Shown here piece after piece: positions 16,565 to 25,072 of a stretch of DNA of 26,393 nucleotides. The notes under the pieces were generated by a model. That model searched no databases and was not told the origin of the DNA. It was given only the letters and a program-made list of their open reading frames with translations. Made by a program: the position numbers and the translations under genes. Source of the DNA: Candidatus Rhodoferax bjergmarkensis (GTDB taxonomy: Bacteria > Pseudomonadota > Gammaproteobacteria > Burkholderiales > Burkholderiaceae_C); NCBI GenBank assembly GCA_016708345.1, contig JADJFX010000010.1:1-26393 (forward strand). The letters are read 5' to 3'. Each line of letters starts with the position of its first letter. Within the stretch, counting starts at the first letter, position 1.

Positions 16565-16669
16565 CATAACGCCGCATTGCCCTCAGTGCCCGCCAGTCGC
16601 TGCGCTAAAGCTCCGCTTGGTGCCGGTCACCGCTTCGCGCCCTTCGGGTGAAGGCAACAGGCGTTATGC
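16565..16669 (+). other. Candidate integron attC recombination site
   Basis: CATAACGCC (16565-16573) and GGCGTTATG (16660-16668) are perfectly complementary. Inside them TTGCC (16577-16581) pairs with GGCAA (16653-16657), with spacers of unequal length (GCA versus CA). This is the R''-L''/L'-R' layout of attC sites, including an unpaired extrahelical base. The right end carries GTTATGC, close to the GTTRRRY core. The 105-bp length is normal for attC. No integrase gene and no clear cassette ORF is seen, so it would be a lone site; chance similarity cannot be excluded. Confidence 0.45.
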
Positions 16670-16949
16670 AAAGTGGCCTTCGCTGGAGTCGGTCGCACAG
16701 CCGTCGGCGCTTCCCGGTCGTTGGCACGCCCTACGCGCCGCCGTCTGCGCGCCCTTGTGGTTGTCGTGGCACCTGGGCATTGGTCAGGCGCTGCGCGCTG
16801 TGTGGCTGGTCAGTGGCCTGCGGCCAGTCCGGTGTGGCCCCGCCCACCCTTGCGCTTCGCCGCTGCGCGGCATCAGCCCTGCGCGCTGGTCTGCCCGTCC
16901 GCCCCCCGTGGGGGCTCCCTCAGCCCGCGCGCCTAGGTTGCTCGGTGTT
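16670..16949. other. GC-rich stretch with no convincing gene
   Basis: Long ORFs cross this stretch but their products are Arg/Pro/Ala-rich without family features, as expected from GC-rich noncoding DNA. The motif CTGGTCAGTGGCC occurs twice (near 16455 and 16807), on either side of the attC-like site. Confidence 0.4.
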
Positions 16950-17032
16950 GCTACAAGTTTAGTAGCTGCTTACGCACAGAATACGGGGGCTACAGGCCGA
17001 AACGGCCTGTAAGCCAGCGTGGCCGCTGGCTT
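16950..17032 (+). repeat. Dispersed repeat copy with two adjacent hairpins
   Basis: GCTACA-AGTTT-AGTAGCTGCTTACGCA starts the repeat. It continues with GGGGCTACAGGCC. ACAGGCCG (16992-16999) pairs with CGGCCTGT (17003-17010), and immediately after, AAGCCAGC (17011-17018) pairs with GCTGGCTT (17025-17032). It sits 75 bp upstream of the hsdR frame, so it may influence or terminate transcription there. Confidence 0.6.
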
Positions 17033-17106
17033 ACTTCGTGCCAGCCGCCGCACCGCCCCGCAAAACGGCGTTGTCCACTCTCAGCAGTCGCCATGCTGCA
17101 AGTATC

Positions 17107-18984
17107 ATGGCGCAGAGGAAAAATCCAGAACAATCGAGCACTTTCATGGCCAAACAAACCGAAGCCTTCGCCCGCACGCTGATCGATGCCCAGCTCAATG
17201 ATCAGCATTGGCAAATCAGCGACGGCACCAGCGTCCGCTACGAGTACACGCTGCCCAATGGCGACCGCGCGGATTACATGCTGTGCAGCCGTGAGGGCAG
17301 GGGCCTCGCCATCGTCGAGGCCAAGCGTGAAAGCATCAACGCCGCCGACGCGCGTGAACAAGGCCGCCGCAATGCCGAGCAGGCCAATGTGCCGTTCGTT
17401 TTTCTGGCCAACGGCAATGAAATCTTGTTTTGGGACTGGCAGCACGAAGCGCACCCGCGCCCGGTGCGCACCTTCTTTTCACAGGCCGACCTTGAGCGCC
17501 GCGCCGCCTTGCTGCAAATGCGGGTTGACCCGCTCACGGTTGCCATAGACACCCGTATTGCCGGGCGTGACTACCAAATGGACTGCAACGAGACTGTTTG
17601 TCGTGAAATTGGCCTGGGGCGGCGCAAGATGCTCCTTGAAATGGCCACCGGCACCGGCAAGACACGCACCGCCGCCGCGCTGATCAAGCGACTGTTTGCC
17701 GCCAATGTAGTCACCCGTGTGCTGTTTTTGGTAGACCGCATTCCGCTGGCGATGCAAACTGAAGACGCGCTTTTACCGAGCACATGAAGGAGCTGCCTTG
17801 CTACGTGATGCGCGCCGGTCGGCGTTTTCAGGACGAGCAGCGCGTCACCATCACCACCTTGCAGTCGATGGTGAACATCTACCACGAGTATTCCTCCGGC
17901 TATTTCGATCTGGTCATCACCGACGAATGCCACCGCAGCATTTACGGCAAGTGGCGCAAGGTGCTGGAGCACTTCGACGGCATCCAGATCGGCCTGACCG
18001 CCACCCCATGCGTGAAGCCGCCCAATGAATGACCCCAATGTGCTGGAGCGCAAGTTCACCATTCCCGCCCGCAACCGGGCCATCGTGCGCGAGTTCCGCA
18101 AGGTGATGGAAGACGGCTATGTGGACGCTACGGGTTACCTGCGCAAACCGCTGATTGGCAAAACCATTGTCTTTGCAGTGACCAAACGCCACGCCGAAAC
18201 GCTGGCCACGCTGATCGACAACGAGTTTGCCCACCTCAAGCCGTCACCTGAGATTAAGTACGCAGATTACGTCGTGTCGGGTGTTGGCCAGGGTGAAGAC
18301 ACCACCGATGCCATGGCTCGCATACGTCGTTTCAAAAAAGAAATTTCCGCAGGTGCTGGTGTCGGTCAACATGCTGGACACCGGCTTTGACTGCCCGGAA
18401 GTAGTCAACCTGATATTTGCCCGCTACACCAAATCGGTCACGCTGTACCGGCAAATGCTGGGCCGGGGCACGCGCAAATCGCAAGGCAAACCGGTGTTCA
18501 CCATGTTCGATTTCGTGGGTGTTGCAGATGCCCACGAAGGAGACGACTGGTTATGCCGAAGGCGGCAATCTCACCGAGCGCGATCCACGGCCACGGCCAG
18601 ACCTGCGCACACTGGTAACGGTAGACCAGAACGATGAAATCGACCCGCCTCACCCGCTCTTGGGTGACCATGGACGACGCAGGCAACTTTGTTTTCATGG
18701 AAGCATCCGAGGAAAAAGCCAACGAGCTTGGCGCACGCTTTGAGGGCTGGTTGATGGGGCAAGAATTCAACCCCGTGCAAGAGCGCTGGCTGCACGACGT
18801 GGAAGCGCAAATCCGCGAGAACGCTGACCAGTTCAACGACTTCACCCTCGACCACCTGGAGTTTCCGCCCTTCAGCCTGCAAGGCGGTCGCCGCAAAGCC
18901 GCTGAACTCTTTGGCGGTGAAGCGCCGCTCTCTGGTGTACTTGCCAACCTCTCTCAGTCGGTCTACGGCGCACCCGTGCAATGA
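17107..18984 (+). pseudogene. hsdR: Type I restriction endonuclease subunit R, frameshifted and internally deleted
   Basis: HsdR cuts DNA after ATP-driven translocation. The N-terminal nuclease domain has DYMLCSREGRGLAIVEAKRE (D..ExK). The helicase core has Walker A MATGTGKTRTAAALIKRL, ITDECHRSIYGKW (motif II) and GLTATP (motif III). Directly after this, at about 18010-18028, the protein jumps to DPNVLERKFTIPARNRAIV. Roughly 80-95 residues normally between these points, including the YQIY-type segment, are missing. Later blocks are GKTIVFAVTKRHAETLA, VSVNMLDTGFDCPEVVNL and MLGRGTRKS, with an EcoEI_R_C-type tail. Frame changes also occur near 17772, 18347, 18547 and 18655. ATG 17107 or 17146 could be the start. 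The frameshifts may be errors, but the deletion implies a dead or altered nuclease. Confidence 0.85.
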
Positions 18985-19048
18985 GGGGTTTGGCACAAAT
19001 CCGTTTCAAGGGTCGAGTGCAACCTCAAGGCACATCCACGGGAGTTTT

Positions 19049-19520
19049 ATGCTGAACGCGTCCCTAAACGAACAGGATGTTGGATACTGCTAAATTGCCT
19101 TTCGGAAATCCATGAGTTTTCTGAGGTCGACCTGCTCGAATGGCCAGAATTACGTTTCACGTTGGCGAATATCGTTGGTGAACTCAGAGCCAGTTTGAAA
19201 ACTCACAAGCAACGACATCCGGCCGATTCCGGAGGGTCCACCTAGATGACCTTTTGGCAGAAAAGTTCAAAAATGGGAATCTGAACGGTTGATTGATGAC
19301 TCAGGCACTGAGTCGGCACATTCCACTCGAATTCGGAATCTGATAGCTTTGTTGGGTCACCGATGCAGCTAGTTCGGTGATGTCTTTTAAGACGGCTCTA
19401 GATCATGCCAAAGCATGGGAGCAGTATGAAGTCCAGCTATGCGCATCTACGATGGACGAAATTGAAAACCTCACCCTCGCAGATATGGCGCACAGCCTTG
19501 TGCTGTGTGCATACAACTAA
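19049..19520 (+). CDS. Hypothetical protein between hsdR and hsdM, frameshifted
   Basis: ATG 19049 follows GGAG with 4-base spacing and gives MLNASLNEQDV before the frame breaks near 19081. Other frames continue coherently: LLNCLSEIHEFSEVDLLEWP and ELRFTLANIVGELRASLKTH (to about 19215), RVHLDDLLAEKF (near 19240), KWESERLIDDSGTESAHST and RIRNLIALL (to about 19355), and MSFKTALDHAKAWEQYEVQL ending LADMAHSLVLCAYN-TAA at 19518-19520. Joined length is about 157 residues, acidic and helical in look, without membrane or signal segments. No family is recognised. More AT-rich codons than hsdM suggest separate origin. It may be an accessory factor of the type I system, but that rests only on position. 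Confidence 0.5.
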
Positions 19521-19529
19521 CGATTACCC

Positions 19530-21167
19530 ATGTCCCTTACCGCCCAACTCCGTCAAGACATTGACGACATCAGCAACTACCTGTTTGGTGGTGGCTACCC
19601 CGATCCGGTGTCCAACACCGAGCAACTGGCCTTTCTGTTTTTCTTCTACCTGGCCGACGGCCTGGACACGCAGGCCCAAGCCCGCGCCCGCTTGCAGAAG
19701 CAAACCGTGCCCAGCATTTACAGCGGCGAATGGACACTGCGCAACCCGCTCAATGCGCCGGTGATGGGCGGTGGCAGCACCATGCCGCGTGAGCGCTTTC
19801 GCTGGTCGGCCTGGGCACGGGCGCTGACGGGTGAGAACCTATCGCGTTTTTTGCGGGACGAGGTGTTTCCGTTCTACGCCGAAGTGGCAGGCAGCAGCGC
19901 CATCAACTTTATGGACGGCGCGCGGCTGGTGATTGACGAGCCGGTGGTGCTGACCCAGATCATTGGCAAGGTGGATAACCTGCGGCTTGACGAGCACGAT
20001 GCCGACACCAAAGGCGACCTGTTTGAATACCTGCTCAAGCGAATCAAGCAGGCGGGCGAACTGGGCCAGTTCCGCACGCCACGCCACATCATCCGCGCCG
20101 TGGTGGCCATGCTGGACCCCAAGATTGGGGAGACCTGTTACGACCCGGCAGCGGGTACGGCGGGCTTCATTGCTGCGATTTTGGACTACATCAAACTGGC
20201 CAACTCCACACCCGACGGCGTGGAGCGCTCAGAGCTGGACGGCAAGGGGCTAACACGCGGCAACGGCAATGCGCTGTCTGCTGCCAAGTGGCGCGTGTTG
20301 CAAGAGCAAACCTTTTTCGGCAACGACGTGGACCCAAAGATGGTGCGCCTGGCCACCATGAACCTGACGCTGCGCGGCCTGCCCGCCGTGCGCATCTACC
20401 AGCGCAACGTGCTCACCACCTCGCTGGATGCCGAGCGCAAGCGCGAGCTGGGTTTGCCCGAGGGCTTTCATGTAGTGGCAGCCAACCCGCCATTCGCCGG
20501 GCGGCTGGACAAAGACCGCATCGTGGACGACGTGAAGGTGGGCACCACCACCGCCACCGAGCTGCTGTTCGTCAACTACATGACCCGCAGCTTGCTCGAA
20601 GATGGCCGCTGCGGGGTCATCGTGCCCGAAGGTGTGCTGTTTGGCTCTACTGGCGCGCACAAAGAGCTGCGCCGCCAACTGATGGAAAACAACCGCGTGG
20701 AAGCAGTCATGTCGCTGCCCGGTGGCGTGTTTCAGCCCTATTCGGGGGTCAAAACTTCGGTGCTGTTTTTCCGCAAGGGCGGCAGTACCAGCAGGGTGTT
20801 GTTTCTCCATGCCGACCATGACGGTTTCAAGATGGATGCCAACCACGACACGCCCATTGAAGCGGACGACCTGCCTGCGCTGGCCGAAGTGTTCAAGACC
20901 CGTGATGCGCGTTGGGACGAATGGCAACGCCGCACGGTGGTTGAAAGTGCCAGCGCCGCCTTGACTGAAAAGTGGTGGTTTGCCGATGCCGCCACCATTC
21001 GCGCCAACGACTTCAACCTGTCCGCCGGGCGCTACCGGCCCATGAACCAGACGGCCATAGCCCACCGCGACCCGCGCGAACTGTTGGATGAACTGGCGGC
21101 GATTGAGGTGGAGATTGCTGAGGAAGTGGATGCGTTGCGGGTGGCATTGGCGGAGGCTGTGGCGTGA
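19530..21167 (+). CDS. hsdM: Type I restriction-modification DNA methyltransferase subunit M
   Basis: HsdM methylates adenine at N6 in the site chosen by HsdS. This intact 545-residue protein opens with the HsdM_N helical domain (SLTAQLRQDIDDISNYLFGG, LAFLFFFYLADGLDTQAQ). The N6_Mtase domain has GQFRTPRHIIRAVVAMLDP, the SAM-binding motif I DPAAGTAGF (205-213), FGNDVDPKMVRLATMNL and catalytic NPPF (319-322). GVIVPEGVLFGS and SGVKTSVLFF (motifs VI-VIII region) follow. There is no strong Shine-Dalgarno site. Its TGA overlaps the GTG start of hsdS by four bases, implying translational coupling. All key residues are present, so methylation may be active even if hsdR is dead. Confidence 0.95.
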   Translation: MSLTAQLRQDIDDISNYLFGGGYPDPVSNTEQLAFLFFFYLADGLDTQAQARARLQKQTVPSIYSGEWTLRNPLNAPVMGGGSTMPRERFRWSAWARALTGENLSRFLRDEVFPFYAEVAGSSAINFMDGARLVIDEPVVLTQIIGKVDNLRLDEHDADTKGDLFEYLLKRIKQAGELGQFRTPRHIIRAVVAMLDPKIGETCYDPAAGTAGFIAAILDYIKLANSTPDGVERSELDGKGLTRGNGNALSAAKWRVLQEQTFFGNDVDPKMVRLATMNLTLRGLPAVRIYQRNVLTTSLDAERKRELGLPEGFHVVAANPPFAGRLDKDRIVDDVKVGTTTATELLFVNYMTRSLLEDGRCGVIVPEGVLFGSTGAHKELRRQLMENNRVEAVMSLPGGVFQPYSGVKTSVLFFRKGGSTSRVLFLHADHDGFKMDANHDTPIEADDLPALAEVFKTRDARWDEWQRRTVVESASAALTEKWWFADAATIRANDFNLSAGRYRPMNQTAIAHRDPRELLDELAAIEVEIAEEVDALRVALAEAVA

Positions 21168-22324
21168 CAATTGTTCGACTTGGCGACATTTGCCAGCAGG
21201 CACGGGAGTCAGTTAAGCCGGGTGAGCGTCCAGACCTGCGATACATTGGCCTCGAATCCATCGAGTCAGGCAATGGTCTGTTTGTTGATGGCGTTTTGTC
21301 AAAAACCCCAGAGACACCTTCGGCAAATAGTTTTCGCTTTGGCTCGGAACACGTTCTCTATGGGAAGTTACGACCCTACTTGAACAAAGTTGTCACTCCC
21401 ACATTCGAGGGAAAGTGCTCGACAGAAATCATTCCCTTGTTGCCGCGTACAGGCGTGGATCGCGCATTTCTCGGGTATTTCCTTCGTAGTCAAAAGACGG
21501 TTGATTCGATTTCCGCCAAGACCGCAGGTGCCAGAATGCCCCGCGCTGATATGGATTTCGTCTTCTCTTTGACGATGCCACTACCACCAATCCCAGAACA
21601 ACGCCGCATCGTCGATCTACTGTCCCGCGCCGAGGGCATTGTGCGACTGCGGCGCGAAGCTGAAAAGAAAACCGCCGAACTTATTCCGGCTTTGTTCCTC
21701 GATATGTTTGGCGACCCGGCGACGAATCCGAAGGGGTGGCCGGTCGCAAAGGTCGGTGCGCTCCTTGCCGAGCCTCCAACACTCGGCACGATGGCGAAAC
21801 CATCAAACACAGTTGGGAAATGGCTGGATTTGCGGGTAGCCAACATTCAGGGCGGGCAACTAACGCTGGCCGATAAAAAATGGCTTGACCTGCCGGACTC
21901 GCAAGTCGCCCGCTTCGCTCTGAGAAGTGGCGATGTGGTTTTGGCGCGAGCAATTGGATCACTTGACCACCTTGGGAAAGCCGTCGTTTTACATCCTGAT
22001 GGTGATTGGACCTTCGATTCACATTTGATGCGCTTGCGATTTGATAGCGCCAAGTTGCTACCGCAAGTATTCAAAGCTTTTCTTGAGTCAACCAGTGGAC
22101 GAGAAGTTTTCTTGAAACACACACGTAGGTCTGCGGTTCAGTTCAATATCAACGGAAAAGAAATTCGGCAAATAGAAATTGCGGTTCCACCGATGGCATT
22201 GCAGCAAAGCTTTTGGGAACGAGCGGAAGAGGTTCGCTCCATTCAATCCCAACAATCCACCGCCATCGCCAAGGCCCAAGCCACTTTTAATGCGTTGCTT
22301 GCTGATGCCTTCAAGCCTGCGTAA
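21164..22324 (+). CDS. hsdS: Type I restriction-modification specificity subunit S
   Basis: HsdS reads the split DNA target for both methylation and cutting. The 386-residue protein has two target-recognition domains with conserved ends. The first runs about 1-150 (RLGDICQQ, YIGLESIESGNG, LYGKLRPYLNKV) and ends MPLPPIPEQRRIVDLLSRAE. The second runs about 195-345 (WPVAKVGALL, LDLRVANIQGG, RSGDVVLARAIG) and ends QIEIAVPPMALQQSFWERAE. Long helices (155-190, 350-380) form the spacer and C-terminal coiled coils. The start is GTG at 21164, in a GTGA overlap with hsdM. Base composition is more AT-rich than hsdM, as usual for exchanged specificity subunits. The target sequence cannot be read from the protein. 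Confidence 0.93.
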   Translation: MTIVRLGDICQQARESVKPGERPDLRYIGLESIESGNGLFVDGVLSKTPETPSANSFRFGSEHVLYGKLRPYLNKVVTPTFEGKCSTEIIPLLPRTGVDRAFLGYFLRSQKTVDSISAKTAGARMPRADMDFVFSLTMPLPPIPEQRRIVDLLSRAEGIVRLRREAEKKTAELIPALFLDMFGDPATNPKGWPVAKVGALLAEPPTLGTMAKPSNTVGKWLDLRVANIQGGQLTLADKKWLDLPDSQVARFALRSGDVVLARAIGSLDHLGKAVVLHPDGDWTFDSHLMRLRFDSAKLLPQVFKAFLESTSGREVFLKHTRRSAVQFNINGKEIRQIEIAVPPMALQQSFWERAEEVRSIQSQQSTAIAKAQATFNALLADAFKPA

Positions 22325-22361
22325 ATGACACACCTATTCATAGGCATCCAAGAGGATCACC

Positions 22362-23152
22362 ATGCTTGAGAAAGTCGAAGCCACCCGGTTTGACCGGGCC
22401 ATGACCAAAGGCCGCACCATGCCTCTGTTGCTGGACGCCGAGTTCAGCGACGGGCGTTCGGTTGAGCTGATAGGCAAGTTTTCACACGGCGGCAGATCGG
22501 TGCGATTGGCTTGGCGCGTGAGGCGATCAGCGCCATGCTTGCCGCCGATTTGGTGTTGCCTGTGCCCAACCCGCTATTGGTCACGATCAGTGACGCATTC
22601 ATTGAGACTGTGCTGAACCCGGATGTAGCCGCTTTGTTGCGCCAAAGCTTGCGCGTGGGGTTTGGCTCCAGCAGGCTGCCCAATGGCTATACGGTTTGGC
22701 CGGACGGCAACGGCGTGCCCAAACGGATGTTGGCTCAGGCGGCTGAAATTTTTGCGTTTGATGCTTTGATTCAAAATGCAGACCGTCACCCCAAGAATCC
22801 GAACATGCAGGTCAAGGGTGAACAGGTCGCCATTTATGACCACGAGCTTGCATTCATTTGGGAGGGCGTTTTATTCTGGAAACCCCCATGGGAGGCTGGT
22901 GGGCTAGACAACATTGCCCAGCCCGACCGCCATGTGTTTTACACGGCCATCAAAGGCCAAACGCTTGATTTTTCAAGGCTTATTGGCGCTTGGGAGGCAA
23001 TTTCTGATGATAGGCTAGCCCAATATCAAGCCGCATTGCCAGTCGAATGGAATGGCGCAAGCGACATGATTGGGAAGGTGCTAGGCTTTGTCAGGCAACT
23101 GCGGGACAATATTCGACCGGCCATGATGGAAATGCAAAAGGTGTTGATATGA
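22362..23152 (+). CDS. HipA-like protein kinase (HipA_2 type), frameshifted
   Basis: The ATG has AGAGGAT 5 bases upstream. The N-terminal part reads MLEKVEATRFDRAMTKGRTM and LIGKFSHGGRS, with a putative ATP-contacting Lys and a Gly-rich loop. One G lost near 22497 breaks the frame; the next continues GAIGLAREAISAMLAADLVL. The catalytic core is FAFDALIQNADRHPKNPNMQ, in which NADRHPKN matches the HipA-type loop, then VAIYDHELAF with the metal-binding Asp. Joined length is about 263 residues, shorter than E. coli HipA (about 440), as in the compact HipA_2 group. The TGA overlaps the DUF3037 start (ATGA). HipA kinases phosphorylate glutamyl-tRNA synthetase and cause growth arrest, but substrates of the compact group are not known to me. 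No HipB-like antitoxin is adjacent. Confidence 0.8.
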
Positions 23153-24000
23153 ACAAACAAGCGTATTCGTACTCGGTGCTTCGCTATGTCCACGACGTGA
23201 CCACCGGGGAATTTGTCAATGTGGGGCTGGCGCTGTACTGCCCTGCCATGCACTATGCCAATGCTGCGTGCCGTACCACCTCGAAGCGATTGACTCCGCT
23301 TTTCCCGTCGCTAGACAGTAGCGTTTTCCGGGCATTGATGCGCAAGGTTCAAACCCGGTTTGAAGCCTTGCATGATGAAGTGAATAGCCAACTGGCGCTG
23401 CGCCCGTATGCGTCCGTGATGGAACTGGCGCAGTCGGTGATTCCACAGGACGACAGCGCTTTGCAGTGGGCACCCATGGGCAGCGGGCTGACCAGCGACC
23501 CGGATGCCACGCTGGAACTATTGTTTGAACGCTTCGTGATGAAGCATGACGAAACCAGCACCGTACACCGTCGCAACGACGAACAGGTGTGGAAAACTTT
23601 AGCCGTGCGCTTGAGCAGCAGCAGGTGCTAAAGCATTTTCAGCCCCAAACCTTCAGCACCGCCGATGACGAAATCAAGTTTGACCGGGCCTGGAAGAATG
23701 GCGTTTGGCATTGCCCTTGGCCCCGTGTCGTTTGACTTGGCAAGCCCCGAGTCCATTCGGGACAAGGCTCACAAATGGCTGGGGCAAATTACCAGTGTGA
23801 GCAGCGCAGATTTGAAACTGTATTTTCTGGTGGGCGAGCCGTCGCAGGCTGATTTGAAACCGGTGTACCAGTCGGCATTGAACATCTTGAAAAAGGCATC
23901 GAGTTCGGCCGAGGTATTTACCGAGACCGATGCCGCTGGCCTTTCGCTTCGATTGGCGAAACAGGTGGCCGAGCATGAGGCGAATGCGGCGCACGCCTGA
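23149..24000 (+). CDS. DUF3037-family protein paired with the HipA-like kinase, frameshifted
   Basis: The N-terminal part MNKQAYSYSVLRYVHDVTTG, EFVNVGLALYCPAM is typical of DUF3037, whose members start with a YSV-R-----GE-VNVG-L pattern. Two breaks follow. Near 23594 one A is lost (VWK then FSRALEQQQVLKHFQPQTFS). Near 23714 there is an extra C (WKNGVWHC then LGPVSFDLASPE, then SIRDKAHKWLGQITSV). It ends AKQVAEHEANAAHA-TGA. Joined length is about 283 residues, with no signal or membrane segments. The ATGA overlap with the kinase gene implies coupled translation and a joint function. I recall DUF3037 genes often next to HipA_2 kinases; whether it acts as antitoxin, substrate or partner is unknown. 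The gene after it is convergent. Confidence 0.75.
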
Positions 24001-24023
24001 ACAGTGAGTCCTGATTGACGGGC

Positions 24024-24518
24024 TTACTCTTCTGAAAAGTCAATCCAGCCGTCAGATACAAACCGCCAAGGGCGGTCAAGGTCGCCTTCACCTCTGCTGA
24101 CGCTCTCAAATTAAGCAGGTCATCCATGGCTTGATTCACCGGTTTCTGAATTCCGCGGAACGATTGCAAGATGGATGTTCGAAAGGCTCCAGAAGAGCGA
24201 CGCGTTCCCACCAAATGCGCTGGACAAAGCTTCACGCACCTGACCAGTGCGTTCACGCAAGCAGGCCAAGTAGCGCTGGTCCGAGGTCGTCATCCGATAC
24301 ATCTTTCCCCGTAGACAAGGTTGCCAAGCTCTTCGCCATGGCTATGACCGGCCTCAAACCCAAGGGCGCAAAGTGTCAAAATTCTTGCTCTTAACGCATC
24401 GGCGGTAGAAAAGTCGGAAGTTGTTTTCGGTAGCTGCATCAAAGCCATTGAGCCAGCGCGCCAAAGTCAGCGCCGTCATGTGCGCCTCTATGAACTTCAG
24501 GATCTTCGCCGCGGGCAT
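24024..24518 (-). CDS. Uncharacterised protein C of a two-gene pair, frameshifted
   Basis: No family is recognised. Pieces in order are MPAAKILKFIEAHMTALTLA with RWLNGFDAATENNFRLFYR (24518-24400), ALRARILTLCALGFEAGHSH with GEELGNLVYG (to about 24310), then SDDDLGPALLGLL and RERTGQVREALSSAFGG (to about 24210). ILQSFRGIQKPVNQAMDDLL follows, then FESVSRGEGDLDRPWRFVSD and GWIDFSEE with TAA at 24026-24024. Joined length is about 165 residues, mostly helical, no signal or membrane segments. At least four indels interrupt it. It overlaps the upstream gene by about 22 bp. It converges on the DUF3037 gene. Confidence 0.5.
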
Positions 24519-25018
24519 TCAAATCCATACGGCTGCAAGAATGGCAGACCCGCAGTCATTGCAGTTTCCCGAAATGCATCAGGCACTAAATTGCGAATAA
24601 CAACCTCAAGCGAGTTTGCCTGCTCATCATCCACAGTTTCCAACCCCACCACCACCAACCATCGAGCGGATAGGCATCGTATTCAATAAGCCCTTTCCAG
24701 TTCACGATTGAAATAGCTTCACGACATCGAAAGCGTGATACGACCCGCGACATTCACCCAATTCAGAAGGATCATCGTCGCGATCAAGGTGCTCCACCGC
24801 CAACTGGGCATCGCCTAGACCGTAGGGGTTTAACCATTGCAGCCAAGTCTGACTCGTTTTCAAACCCAACGCCAACGACAAGCAGGTCGTCATCGAACCC
24901 CGCGTTGCGGCGCTGTAGCCAAGCATTGGCTTTTTGGAGCAGGGCAATATCAAGACCGGGTTTGCCGTCCGTAGATGGTGGATAGACAACGATAACAAGG
25001 GAAAGTTTGAAAGTCATG
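24497..25018 (-). CDS. Uncharacterised protein AB of a two-gene pair, frameshifted
   Basis: The start MTFKLSLVIVVYPPSTDGKP with GLDIALLQKANAWLQRRNAG, then FDDDLLVVGVGFENESDLAA, is open from ATG 25018. After a shift near 24830 the frame continues NPYGLGDAQLAVEHLDRDDD and PSELGECRGSYHAFDVVK. Next come ISIVNWKGLIEYDAYPLDGW with a WWWW run, and VDDEQANSLEVVIRNLVPDA, FRETAMTAGLPFLQPYGF. It ends at TGA 24499-24497, about 173 residues joined, markedly acidic. I do not recognise the family. The size, acidity and overlap with the next gene are compatible with a toxin/immunity or defence pair, but this is only inference from position in the island. Confidence 0.5.
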
Positions 25019-25072
25019 TGGAAGATTATGGCGAGTCTGTTGACCACGACTAACCCATTTTGCGAAACAGAT

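Noticed and set aside
16461..17012. 183-residue plus-strand ORF in the GC-rich island edge
   Set aside because: It runs through the attC-like site and a dispersed repeat, and has Arg/Pro-rich composition with no motif.
20250..21203. 317-residue minus-strand ORF across hsdM
   Set aside because: It lies wholly opposite an intact HsdM gene with conserved motifs and is a GC-rich antisense shadow.
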